Source: Pseudomonadota bacterium
GTDB taxonomy: Bacteria; Pseudomonadota; Alphaproteobacteria; Rhizobiales; Beijerinckiaceae
Direction of reading: 5' to 3'
Length of the DNA stretch: 64,000 nucleotides
Assembly (NCBI GenBank): GCA_023450615.1
Contig: JAEXGT010000032.1
Location: 1-64,000 of the forward strand
The notes beneath the pieces were generated by a model. It had not been told where the DNA came from and searched no databases. It saw nothing but the letters and a program-made list of their open reading frames with translations. Positions 27,617-35,971 of this stretch are shown one piece after another. Both the position numbers and the translations under genes were made by a program. How positions within the stretch are numbered: position 1 is the stretch's first letter; each line of letters starts with the position of its first letter.

Positions 27617-28900
27617 CTAAGCCGATTTCCGTTCCCGGTAGAGATCGGCGGCCTGATAGGCCCAATAGGTGAGCTGAGCGGCTGCGCGCCCCGCGATCCA
27701 TCCGTTCCAGGCAAGACCAAAGGGCGCGAAGAGCTTGTAGCGATCGCTCTCGCCCAGAACGGCTTCGGCGATCACGCGCCCGCCGATGGCCGTGGTGTTG
27801 AGGCCATGCCCCCCGAACGCCGTGCAGTACCAGATACCAGGCTGCAATCGCCCGATCTGAGGCATCATGTGCCGGGCATAGGACATCAGCCCAGACCACA
27901 CGATCTCCACGTCGAGATCCTTCAATTGCGGATAGGTGGACACCATGGTCTTGTGTAGCAGGCGTCCGAGAAGGCGCGGCTCGGTGGTCTTCGTGGTGAT
28001 CTTGCCGCCCCAGAGAATGCGTTCGCCGCCATCGACGACGCGATAATAGTCACCGGCACGGCGGTCGTCGCCGATAGCCGCCGTGGTGCGGATGGCGCTC
28101 GCGATCAGATCCCGATTGGGCTTGGTCAACATCACGTAAGTGGCGATAGGCAGATAGCTGTGCTTGAGCTGCGGCACCAGATTGCCCGTATAGCCGCCCG
28201 AAGCGATCACGATATGCTCAGCGGCAACGGAACCATGCGCCGTCCTGGCGATCTTGGTCGCGCCGCCCATGTCGATTGCAGTGACAGCCGCCCCCTCATA
28301 GATGCGCCCGCCCAGCCGCTCGACTTCGGAGGCCAGCGCACGGGCGTAGATCAGAGGGTTGAAATGAAAAGCGTTGGGATCGAGCAGGGCCTGATAATAC
28401 CGTGGAGAGACGAGCATTTTCTGCACCTCCTCCCGGCTCTTGAACTCGACCTTGTAATCGAATTCCTTTTCAAGCCAATCGCGATGCGCCCTGAGGCCAT
28501 CCGTCGCCTCATAGCGCACAGCGCCGAGGATGCCGGGCGTCGGCTTCGCCTCTGCGGCAAGGGCTTGAACGTTGTTCCGGACGATATCCGCGCCTTCAAT
28601 GGACAGGCGATGCAACTCCTTCGCCTGATCCACGCCTGCCATGCGTTGGATGTTCTTGTAGCGGGCGGCCCAGCCGGGGCTCACGAAACCACCGTTGCGC
28701 CCGGAAGCACCCCAGGCGACCCGGTTGGCCTCCAGCACGCAGACGGTGCGGCCCTTGCGAGCCAGTTCGAGTGCGGTCGTCAGGCCGGCCAAGCCCCCAC
28801 CCACAACACAGACATCGACCTTGATGACCCCTTCAAGGGCCGGCCTCTGGACAGCATTCGGACCCAGCGCCCGGCGATAGTAAGTTTCGATGTAGGACAT
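27617..28900 (-). CDS. FAD-dependent amine/amino-acid oxidase (DAO family, PuuB-like)
   Basis: 427 residues. The FAD fold DVCVVGGGLAGLTTALELA (about 29-47), VAWGASGRNGGFVSPGW, and the C-terminal FGGHGLNTTAIGGRVIAE segment (about 368-385) match the PuuB/gamma-glutamylputrescine-oxidase branch of D-amino-acid-oxidase-like flavoproteins. Such enzymes oxidise secondary or primary amines. In this operon, flanked by an amino-acid binding protein and permease and near Frl-like genes, an Amadori or other N-substituted amino acid is a plausible substrate; this is inference. 49 bases separate it from the binding-protein gene. Confidence 0.88.
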   Translation of the reverse strand: MSYIETYYRRALGPNAVQRPALEGVIKVDVCVVGGGLAGLTTALELARKGRTVCVLEANRVAWGASGRNGGFVSPGWAARYKNIQRMAGVDQAKELHRLSIEGADIVRNNVQALAAEAKPTPGILGAVRYEATDGLRAHRDWLEKEFDYKVEFKSREEVQKMLVSPRYYQALLDPNAFHFNPLIYARALASEVERLGGRIYEGAAVTAIDMGGATKIARTAHGSVAAEHIVIASGGYTGNLVPQLKHSYLPIATYVMLTKPNRDLIASAIRTTAAIGDDRRAGDYYRVVDGGERILWGGKITTKTTEPRLLGRLLHKTMVSTYPQLKDLDVEIVWSGLMSYARHMMPQIGRLQPGIWYCTAFGGHGLNTTAIGGRVIAEAVLGESDRYKLFAPFGLAWNGWIAGRAAAQLTYWAYQAADLYRERKSA

Positions 28901-28949
28901 GATGATCGTGTCGTGTTGCAGATGGAATGGTTTCAGGAAAACGGCGCGA

Positions 28950-29777
28950 TCACTTGCTGTAATCGTTGCCGTACCATTTGGTGGTCAGCTTGCTGAGGGT
29001 GCCGTCATCCTTCATGGCCTGGATGATGCTGCCGAGCTTGGCGGTCCATTCCGGATCGCCCTTGTCGGTCACCACGACGAGCGGCTCCTTGAAGGCGGCC
29101 TCACCCGGCAGGATCTTGACCGGGTAGCGGTTCTTGATGGCGTTCTGAGCCGTCTGCTCCGGCGCGATCACCGCATGGATGCGCGTGCCGTCGCCCAGAC
29201 GCAGATCGTCGAAGGGCAGCATGGAATCGGCATAGGTCTTCACCTCGCCCGGAGTCAGCGTGTACTGGATCGGCGGCTGGCCGGGAGCATCGATCTCGAG
29301 ACGGCGATTGATGTAATCCTCGGAGGTCGTGCCCGTTTCGACACCGATCTTCTTCCCGTTCAGGTCTTCACGGGTCGCAGCCTTGCTGTCTTTGTGAACG
29401 GCGAAGACGTAGGGGCTGTAGTAGTAGATGCCCGCGAAATCGATCACCTGCGAGCGTGCCTTGGTAGGCGTGATCGAACCGACGGCGACATCGAAGCGGC
29501 CGTGCCAGCGGCCGCCGGTCATCACGTTCCACTCAGGCGTCTCGAAGGTCACCTTGACGCCAAGGCGCTTGGCGATCTCGTTGGCCACATCCACGTCGAA
29601 GCCGACGAGCTTGTTGTTGTCGTCGAGATAGCTCTGCGGAGGCCACCCGCTATTGGTGGCGACCTTCATCTCGCCAGCCTTCATGACGCGGTCCATCGTC
29701 GGACCCGCCACAGCCGCAGCAGTCATGACCGAGACGAATCCCAGTGCCGTCATTGTACCAAGAAAGAGCTTGCGCAT
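28950..29777 (-). CDS. Amino-acid ABC importer, periplasmic binding protein
   Basis: 275 residues with a Sec signal peptide (MRKLFLGTMTALGFVSV..., cleavage probably near AVAGPTMD, about residue 25). Family 3 solute-binding features are KVATNSGWPPQSYLDDNNKL, GFDVDVANEIAKRLGVKV, and GSITPTKARSQVIDF. It is first in the operon SBP - oxidase - permease - ATPase - flavoprotein. The ligand is probably a polar or modified amino acid. Confidence 0.93.
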   Translation of the reverse strand: MRKLFLGTMTALGFVSVMTAAAVAGPTMDRVMKAGEMKVATNSGWPPQSYLDDNNKLVGFDVDVANEIAKRLGVKVTFETPEWNVMTGGRWHGRFDVAVGSITPTKARSQVIDFAGIYYYSPYVFAVHKDSKAATREDLNGKKIGVETGTTSEDYINRRLEIDAPGQPPIQYTLTPGEVKTYADSMLPFDDLRLGDGTRIHAVIAPEQTAQNAIKNRYPVKILPGEAAFKEPLVVVTDKGDPEWTAKLGSIIQAMKDDGTLSKLTTKWYGNDYSK

Positions 29778-30307
29778 CCTTCATCTTCCCTCTGCTTGTG
29801 GTTGGATATCTAGGCGATAGGTTGACCCTATTTCTTGGAGCCGTAGCTCACGCCCGATCATGCGGAGCGTTGAAGGCCTTTGCCGCATCGAACGAGCAAG
29901 ACCGCAGAAAACATTTTGATAGAGGCGGACAGCATGAAGAACGGCGGCGGATTTCAGCAAATCGAGTCCAAGCCTGGAGTTTTGCTTCAGAGGCACTCTC
30001 CACGGCGTAACAAGAACTCTCTGCACCTGGGATTTAAGCCCAGGCATTGGCCTGTCATTCACGCGCATGCTCTCCAAGACAGCCAGAAAGGCTTAGAAAT
30101 CAGCGCAACAATTATTCTTTATATTCAGCACCTTAGCCATTCGGCCTCTCCCTTTCGGCTTTTTGCCGATTTATGTTGTCTGACAGCAGACGACTAATCT
30201 TCTGAGCTGTCAAGAAGCATGTCGCAAGGGAAAGAGATTTTCAACCGGATCGAGTGAGACGATCCCCTGCCCGGTTGCTTGCAGGATGGCCCCAAGAAGG
30301 CCGGACG
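29778..30307. other. Long intergenic region upstream of the importer operon
   Basis: 530 bases between the binding-protein start and the GntR stop. No credible gene. It holds a small hairpin (cctggg 30024-30029, cccagg 30037-30042) and the palindrome cluster at 30174-30195, so the promoter of the importer operon probably lies near the right end, leaving a long leader. Confidence 0.5.
30174..30195. promoter_or_regulatory. Candidate GntR operator upstream of the importer operon
   Basis: TGTTGTC-T-GACAGCA (30174-30188) is a 7-1-7 palindrome with one mismatch, followed directly by GACGACT (30189-30195). The same halves TTGTC and AGACGACT form the palindrome at 31236-31250 in front of the FrlB-like gene. 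GTC-centre-GAC cores are typical for GntR proteins with UTRA domains. Assignment to the regulator at 30308 is inference. Confidence 0.4.
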
Positions 30308-31045
30308 CTACTTGCGAACGAAGCTGAACGAGAAGCGGCTGCCGCGATGATAATCATTCGCGAAGAGAACCGGAACTCCCGTTGGCGTAAAGGCGGTTTC
30401 CGTAATCAGGAAGGCAGGACCGAAATCATGCAGGTCGTTTCGCTCGCTGACATCCTCCGGCAACATGGTAGACGTTGCAACTGCCGTTGACATGCGCGGG
30501 CGCATGCCGTGACGCTCCAACAGATCGAGCACGGAGCCGCTCCAATCGATGTCATAGAGGCGATCCGAAATGATGGACCGGGGGAGATAGTCCAGACAAT
30601 AGACGAGGACCTCATCGCCCTGCATTCGCAAGCGTTCCAGGCGAATGACACGGGCTCCCTTGTCGAGGCGCAGGGCTTCCATCACTTCATCCGAGGCGGC
30701 CTCCTCGGAGATCGAGAGTACCCTGTTGGTCGGGTGATAACCCGACTTGTGCAGCATGTCGGTAACGCTCTCGAAGCAAGTGATCGGACGCTCCACCTGC
30801 AACGCGGCTGCGGCCGATACGAAACGGCCCTTGCCATGTCTTACAAAGATCGCGCCATCCTGCTCCAGCAGCTTCAGAGCCTCTCGCAATGCCGGCCGGG
30901 AGATCTGAAATTTCCGCGTCAGTTCAGCCTCGGTCGGAAGCTGATCGCCGGGCTTCAGGCCCTGCTCCTCGATCAAGATACTGATCGCATCGCGCAACTT
31001 GAGTACCAGGGTTCGTTCGTCGCGGAGCGGCGTAACCAGTGACAT
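30308..31045 (-). CDS. GntR-family regulator with UTRA ligand domain (FrlR/HutC type)
   Basis: 245 residues. Winged helix at about 15-80: LRDAISILIEEQGLKPGDQL, PTEAELTRKFQISRPALREA, LKLLEQDGAIFVRHGKGRFV. The C-terminal 150 residues form the chorismate-lyase-like UTRA domain (VIRLERLRMQGDEVLVYCLD, and TAFTPTGVPVLFANDYHRGS near the end). It is divergent from the FrlB/FrlD-like pair, 241 bases apart, a common arrangement for a regulator sensing a phosphorylated sugar-amine. It probably represses that pair and perhaps the importer operon. Confidence 0.9.
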   Translation of the reverse strand: MSLVTPLRDERTLVLKLRDAISILIEEQGLKPGDQLPTEAELTRKFQISRPALREALKLLEQDGAIFVRHGKGRFVSAAAALQVERPITCFESVTDMLHKSGYHPTNRVLSISEEAASDEVMEALRLDKGARVIRLERLRMQGDEVLVYCLDYLPRSIISDRLYDIDWSGSVLDLLERHGMRPRMSTAVATSTMLPEDVSERNDLHDFGPAFLITETAFTPTGVPVLFANDYHRGSRFSFSFVRK

Positions 31046-31235
31046 GATTTAATCAACCCCTTCTCAAAGCCGGTTGTCAGTCCACAGGATTGGACCATCC
31101 TAGACTTAAGTGCAAGCTTCGCGGCAGGACGCATGGCTTAAATCCTCTGAATCCCTGTCATTGCCTACATTTCCGTCATTGAAAAGGAAGTTGATGCGGA
31201 GAGATCCATCTTGACACCTCCTCCTACGTCAAACA

Positions 31236-31250
31236 AGTTGTCAGACGACT
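31236..31250. promoter_or_regulatory. Candidate GntR operator upstream of the FrlB-like gene
   Basis: AGTTGTC-A-GACGACT is a 7-1-7 palindrome with a single mismatch, 36 bases upstream of the ATG at 31287. A TTGACA hexamer (31211-31216) lies just before it, though no good -10 is seen. It resembles the site at 30174-30195. Confidence 0.45.
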
Positions 31251-31286
31251 GTCCTTTGACCCTTCGCAATCTGTTCGAGAACCTCC

Positions 31287-32300
31287 ATGCTGAATTTTGA
31301 TGAAAAGCGTTTCCTGCGCATCCAGACCGGTGCCGTCTCCCACGCGGGTGGTATCCAGCGCGCCATCCAAGAGTGCCTGGCACAAGGCGCGGAGAACCTC
31401 TTCTTTCTGGGAACCGGCGGCGCTTCGATCCTGATGATGCCTGCCGCGCAGCTGCTTCAGCGTCAGTCCTTCTTTCCCACATTCCTGGACATGTCGGCAG
31501 AGATCGTTCTGACCGGGCATCAGGCTCTTGGCCCTAAATCGATCGTGGTCATTCCCTCCCTCTCCGGCACCACCAAGGAGAGCGTTGCAGTGATGGAGTA
31601 CTGCAAGGGCAAGGGAGCGAAGGTCATCAGCCTCATAGGACATGCGGAAACCCCTCTCGCCAAGGGCGCGGATTACGCGTTCGTGAATTTCGCCGCGGAC
31701 GACACCTCCTGCGAATCCTTCTATCTGCAATCGCTCATCATCGCTCTTGCGATCATGAACCTGCGCGGCGAGTACACTGAGTTCGACGCGACCGTGCAGG
31801 AATTGGTACGCCTGCCCCATGTACTTCTGGGTACCAAGAAAACCTATGAAGAGCAGGCGGAACGCATTGCGGAGACGATCAAGAATGAGCCCTATCACAT
31901 CGTAACCGGCGCCGGCTCCACCTGGCCTGAAGCCTTCTACTACGGCATGTGCATTCTCGAAGAGATGCAATGGGTCCGCACACGCCCTGTTCATTCATCG
32001 GATTTCTTTCACGGCACGCTGGAACTCGTAGAAAAAGGCGTCAGCGTTCTTCTGTTCAAGGGAGAGGATTCCTCTCGTCCCCTTGTCGAGCGCGTCGAGC
32101 GTTTCCTGCCTTCCTTCACCGACAAAGTGCACGTTTTCGACACGGCGCAGTTCGAGCTTCCCGGCATATCCGACAAGGTCCGCGCCTTGATCTCGCCTGT
32201 GATCCTTGCAACGATCTTTGAGCGGATCAGCGCTCATCTGGAAGTGAAGCGCAATCATCCGCTGACGACGCGACGCTACTACAAACGTGTAGCTTATTGA
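31287..32300 (+). CDS. SIS-domain sugar-amine deglycase (FrlB-like)
   Basis: 337 residues with two SIS halves. The first has NLFFLGTGGASILMMPAAQL, EIVLTGHQALG and SLSGTTKESVAV (about 36-115); the second has PYHIVTGAGSTWPEAFYYGM and EMQWVRTRPVHSSDFFHGTL (about 200-250). This is the layout of fructoselysine-6-phosphate deglycase and related GlmS-type isomerases without the glutaminase part. With the PfkB kinase 37 bases downstream it fits cleavage of a phosphorylated Amadori product to an amino acid and glucose 6-phosphate. The exact amine is unknown. Confidence 0.85.
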   Translation: MLNFDEKRFLRIQTGAVSHAGGIQRAIQECLAQGAENLFFLGTGGASILMMPAAQLLQRQSFFPTFLDMSAEIVLTGHQALGPKSIVVIPSLSGTTKESVAVMEYCKGKGAKVISLIGHAETPLAKGADYAFVNFAADDTSCESFYLQSLIIALAIMNLRGEYTEFDATVQELVRLPHVLLGTKKTYEEQAERIAETIKNEPYHIVTGAGSTWPEAFYYGMCILEEMQWVRTRPVHSSDFFHGTLELVEKGVSVLLFKGEDSSRPLVERVERFLPSFTDKVHVFDTAQFELPGISDKVRALISPVILATIFERISAHLEVKRNHPLTTRRYYKRVAY

Positions 32301-32337
32301 GATCGACACGTACGGCGCCGCAACGAGAGGAAACGGA

Positions 32338-33153
32338 ATGAGCTTCTTTGAGTTTGCGGCTGTCGGCGACAATTGCATCGACCGCTTCATGCCCCCGATC
32401 AATCTTTCGTTGATCGGGGGCAATGCCGTCAATGTTGCCGTGCAGCTCCGCAGGCTTGGCCTCGAAACAGCTTATTTCGGCGCGATTGGACCGGACGAAG
32501 ACGGCCACCGCATGCTGGCCTGCTTCAAGGACAACTGCCTTTGCATCGATCATGTTCAGGTTCGGCCGGGAGTGACCGCCTATACCAATATCGACGTGGA
32601 CTCCACGGGAGAGCGAACACTCGCCTTCGAAGAGTTCGGCGTCTGCAGGGGCTACCATCCGAACGAATATGACTTGCAAGCCCTGAAGAAGATGCGGCAC
32701 GTGCATATCGGATGGCTCGACGATGAAGGAGCCCTTCGGCGCAGGTTGACGGCAGCAGGGATCAGCGTCTCGCAGGACATCTCCGTCAATGCGGATGCAC
32801 AACACCTCGGCATCGACGGCCTTGATTGCGTGTTCGCTTCAGCCGGAGAAGATCGCGACGGGGCAGAGCACCTGCTGCGCACTCTCCTCGCAGGCGGTGC
32901 AAAGCTCGCTGTCGTCACATGCGGCTCTCGCGGCAGCATGGCCTCGGATGGCACTCAGGTGAGAACCGTAGGGATTCGTCCGGTCGACGTTGTGGACACG
33001 ACTGGGGCTGGCGACAGCTTCATTGCAGGCTTCATCTCCGCGCATGCGCGTGGAGCCGATCTGCAAACCTGCCTGGAACTCGGGCGCGATACGGCAGCCG
33101 AAACCTGCCGTCACGTCGGTGGATTCCCGCAGCCTGTACTGCCCCTTCGCTAA
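32338..33153 (+). CDS. PfkB-family kinase (FrlD-like fructosamine kinase)
   Basis: 271 residues. Ribokinase-fold motifs: GGNAVNVAVQLRRLG (28-41) and the ATP/anion-hole motif DTTGAGDSFIAGF with GAGD at 223-226 (D226 as catalytic base). It is short for the family (300-320), which is typical of FrlD fructoselysine 6-kinase. Directly after the FrlB-like deglycase gene, it should phosphorylate an imported fructosyl-amine before deglycation. Start ATG has a gaggaaacgga site upstream. Confidence 0.87.
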   Translation: MSFFEFAAVGDNCIDRFMPPINLSLIGGNAVNVAVQLRRLGLETAYFGAIGPDEDGHRMLACFKDNCLCIDHVQVRPGVTAYTNIDVDSTGERTLAFEEFGVCRGYHPNEYDLQALKKMRHVHIGWLDDEGALRRRLTAAGISVSQDISVNADAQHLGIDGLDCVFASAGEDRDGAEHLLRTLLAGGAKLAVVTCGSRGSMASDGTQVRTVGIRPVDVVDTTGAGDSFIAGFISAHARGADLQTCLELGRDTAAETCRHVGGFPQPVLPLR

Positions 33154-33262
33154 GCGCAGCGATTTCGACAGGCGAACTCTTCGGCATGGAATTGGAAGCA
33201 CGGATGCCCGCAACTTGCGGCACTCCTCCCATTCACTCCATTCCTTGTGTTATCGCTGAAGG

Positions 33263-34036
33263 CTAGCGCCCTTTTCGCTTGAAATGAAATCCGCGTACCA
33301 CATCTCCAAATGCTTCGAAGAGCTTGAGCGAGAGTTCATTCTCGGATGCATTGAACTCCGGATGCCATTGAACTCCGACACCGAACGAACGGCCTTCGAC
33401 GCTGACAGCCTCGATCGTCCCATCTGGCGCGCGCGCCTCTATCGAAAGCCCCCTCCCCACTTTGTCAATCGCCTGAACATGCAGTGAGTTCACCATGACG
33501 GGCATTCCTCGAGTCAGTCTCTCTATGCGCCCTCCGGACATCACGACCAGCTCATGAGCCGGTCCATAGAGCTGCTCGAGCGGCGCTCCAGAGACCCAGG
33601 TAGTATGACAGTGATGCGCGTCGTCCGTCGCAATGTTGGCGTGGAGGCTCCCTCCAAAAGCAACGTTCAGCTCCTGAATGCCGCGGCAGATGGCCAGCAT
33701 CGGCAGATCGCGGTCGTAGGCTGAGCGGATCAGTTTGAGAGCTGCAGCGTCTCGTCCCGTATCGAACGGCTTGTACTTTTCTTCCTCTGCCCCTGGCTCG
33801 AAATAACGAGGATGGACGTTCGTGGCAGCTCCTGTCAGAAGAACGCCGTCCACGAGATCAAGCAGGTTTTCGAGGCCGGAGAAATTATCGAGAGCCGGAA
33901 GGATAATGACGTCGACTTTCGCCAGCTCGATGACGGCCCAAAGGTACTTCTCGTCCACCGATTGGGCCGGAAGCAACCCATCTTGGATTCGATTGCCGAG
34001 AATTCCAACGACAGGCTTTGACGATGTTTGGGCCAT
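33263..34036 (-). CDS. Class-I glutamine-amidotransferase-like gamma-glutamyl hydrolase (peptidase C26)
   Basis: 257 residues. The catalytic triad of the C26 family is complete: C117 in LAICRGIQELNVAFGG, H225 and E227 in VQWHPEF. No synthetase domain, so it is a stand-alone hydrolase like PuuD, cleaving gamma-glutamyl bonds in the cytoplasm. It is the last gene of the operon with the D-amino-acid transaminase, importer and P1 peptidase (66 bases after the peptidase gene). In that setting it could open gamma-D-glutamyl or gamma-glutamyl linkages of imported peptides; this is inference. Confidence 0.9.
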   Translation of the reverse strand: MAQTSSKPVVGILGNRIQDGLLPAQSVDEKYLWAVIELAKVDVIILPALDNFSGLENLLDLVDGVLLTGAATNVHPRYFEPGAEEEKYKPFDTGRDAAALKLIRSAYDRDLPMLAICRGIQELNVAFGGSLHANIATDDAHHCHTTWVSGAPLEQLYGPAHELVVMSGGRIERLTRGMPVMVNSLHVQAIDKVGRGLSIEARAPDGTIEAVSVEGRSFGVGVQWHPEFNASENELSLKLFEAFGDVVRGFHFKRKGR

Positions 34037-34102
34037 AACTGCGATGCCTTGTTAAGCGGTCGGGCAGCCCCTTAAGAGGCGGCTCACGGCAGATCGTAGG
34101 TG

Positions 34103-35155
34103 TTAGATTTCGCTCTTGGCGTGTCGCAAAGCATCCGCCAGAGAATGCCTCACAGCCCCGCTCCGCCCGGTAAAGCGATCAGTGGAGAGCATCGAATTCA
34201 GCACAGCTTCCTGCGTGGCTTCAGCCGCCGCACGGAATAGCTGGTCGATCTTGTTCTCGTTCAGACAGCGCATATCCGTCACATCAGCATCGCTATCATG
34301 ATCGACCGTGTTTCCTGTCGTGAATGCGATGACGATATCGCCGCTGCCGTGCCCCCAGAAGGAGCCGAGACGCGCTAACCCCGCCCCCGCGCGCTTCGCC
34401 ACGCGATTGAGCTGGCGATGATCAAGGGGCACATCGGTCGCGAGGACGATAATGATCGAGCCTTTTTCCTGTGCCTTGTCCAGGTTCTCCACCATAGCCG
34501 GAGACGGCCGGCGCCCATCGGGAAGGACGAGGTCTCCGGCGTTGCCGAAATTGGTGAGAACGAGCGCGCCCAAGTGGCAGGCAGCTCCATCGATTTCGAC
34601 CCGGCGTGACGACGATCCGATCCCGCCCTTGAAACCGAAGCAGGTCATTCCAGTGCCGGCGCCGACACTGCCCTGCTCGACAGGCCCGTCCTGCGCAGCC
34701 TGCAAGGCAGCCCTCGCATGCTCCTCCGTGACAGCCAGGGCCTGAATATCATTCAACGGGCCGTCGTTGCATTCCCCGACCACGGGGTTCACCGTCGATG
34801 TGGTGCGCCCGATATCGGGGTTTTGTGCGATTGCCTCACGGATCAGCGCGGTCGCGCAGGTACCGACGGAGAGCGTATTCGTGAGAAGGATGGGCGTCTC
34901 GATGGTTCCGAGTTCGTCGATCTGCACGAGGCCCGCGGACTTCCCGAAACCGTTGATCACATGCGACGCCGCAACCACCTTGCGGCGGAACAAGTTGCCG
35001 GAATGGGGCAGGATCGCCGTAACGCCGGTGTTGATGTCGCCATCGCGCAAGGTGCAATGCCCGACACGCACTCCAGGCACGTCCGTGATCGCATTCTTCG
35101 CCCCCTGCGGAAGGATACCGCAGACCAGGTCGAAATCGTTGACTGTGCGGATCAT
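34103..35155 (-). CDS. P1-family (S58/DmpA-like) aminopeptidase
   Basis: About 350 residues from the ATG at 35155, with GGAG six bases upstream; the longer frame overlaps the ATPase gene and was discarded. Family landmarks are ITDVPGVRVGHCTL (N-terminal), VNPVVGECNDGPLND, GSVGAGTGMTCFGFKGGIGS and LVLTNFGN. The autoprocessing site GSIIIVLATDVPL follows, where self-cleavage between G232 and S233 would expose the Ser nucleophile, as in DmpA. The enzyme family releases N-terminal D- or L-residues and beta-amino acids from small peptides. There is no signal peptide, so it acts on imported peptides. Confidence 0.9.
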   Translation of the reverse strand: MIRTVNDFDLVCGILPQGAKNAITDVPGVRVGHCTLRDGDINTGVTAILPHSGNLFRRKVVAASHVINGFGKSAGLVQIDELGTIETPILLTNTLSVGTCATALIREAIAQNPDIGRTTSTVNPVVGECNDGPLNDIQALAVTEEHARAALQAAQDGPVEQGSVGAGTGMTCFGFKGGIGSSSRRVEIDGAACHLGALVLTNFGNAGDLVLPDGRRPSPAMVENLDKAQEKGSIIIVLATDVPLDHRQLNRVAKRAGAGLARLGSFWGHGSGDIVIAFTTGNTVDHDSDADVTDMRCLNENKIDQLFRAAAEATQEAVLNSMLSTDRFTGRSGAVRHSLADALRHAKSEI

Positions 35156-35183
35156 CATCTGCTCCGAGTTGCGACTTCGGGCG

Positions 35184-35927
35184 TCAGAGGCGCCCGGCGT
35201 CGATGATTCTCTTGAGAAACGCTTTGGTTCTATCACCCTGTGGGTTGCCGAAAATCTGCGAAGGGGGCCCCTCTTCGTAGACTATGCCTTCCTGAAGGAA
35301 ACACACTTTATCCGCCACCTCACGGGCAAAGCCCATTTCATGAGTGGCGAGTACCATTGTCATACCCTTGGCGGCAAGATCACGGACGATATCGAGAACT
35401 TCCGAGACGAGTTCCGGATCGAGAGCCGACGTGATTTCATCGAGGAGAAGGAGCGCGGGGTCCATCATCAGAGCCCGGACGATGGCGACACGCTGCTGCT
35501 GCCCGCCCGAAAGGCGGTCCGGGAACTCGTCCGCCTTGTGGGCCAAGCCGATGCGCGACAGAAGCGCCATGCCTTTGTCCCGGGCCTCGGCCTTATCCAT
35601 TCCGAGTACTTTGAGCGGGCCGAGCGTGATGTTCTCGATCACGCTCATGTGCGGGAACAGGTTATAGCCCTGAAAGACGATGCCGATCTCCCGGCGAAGC
35701 ACATCCAGGTCCACTCCCGGCCCTGTGATGCGGTCGCCGTGCAGGCGGATTTCGCCCTTCTGGATGGTCTCAAGCCGGTTGATGCAGCGAAGCAAGGTGG
35801 ACTTGCCGCAGCCGGAAGGACCGATGAGGCAGACGACCTGATGCTCTTCGATATCCAGGGAGAGGCCGTTCAGCACGGTCACGCTGCCGTAATGCTTGTA
35901 GGCCTTGTCGATCTCAACGAGTGCCAT
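35184..35927 (-). CDS. Amino-acid ABC importer, ATP-binding protein
   Basis: 247 residues with Walker A GPSGCGKST (about 37-45), Q-loop VFQGYNLFPH, signature RLSGGQQQR, Walker B LLLLDEITSALDPE and H-loop LATHEMG. The Walker B region reads DEITSALD rather than the more usual DEPTSALD. GlnQ/HisP subfamily. It is 44 bases after the permease gene and 28 bases before the P1 peptidase. Confidence 0.95.
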   Translation of the reverse strand: MALVEIDKAYKHYGSVTVLNGLSLDIEEHQVVCLIGPSGCGKSTLLRCINRLETIQKGEIRLHGDRITGPGVDLDVLRREIGIVFQGYNLFPHMSVIENITLGPLKVLGMDKAEARDKGMALLSRIGLAHKADEFPDRLSGGQQQRVAIVRALMMDPALLLLDEITSALDPELVSEVLDIVRDLAAKGMTMVLATHEMGFAREVADKVCFLQEGIVYEEGPPSQIFGNPQGDRTKAFLKRIIDAGRL

Positions 35928-35971
35928 GGTCGCGCCTCTTCCGCATGTGGGTTTTCATCTTCATGTGTCCG

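Noticed and set aside
30024..30042. cctggg/cccagg hairpin upstream of the importer operon
   Set aside because: Only six pairs and no U-tract or conserved context. Too weak to call a terminator or riboswitch.
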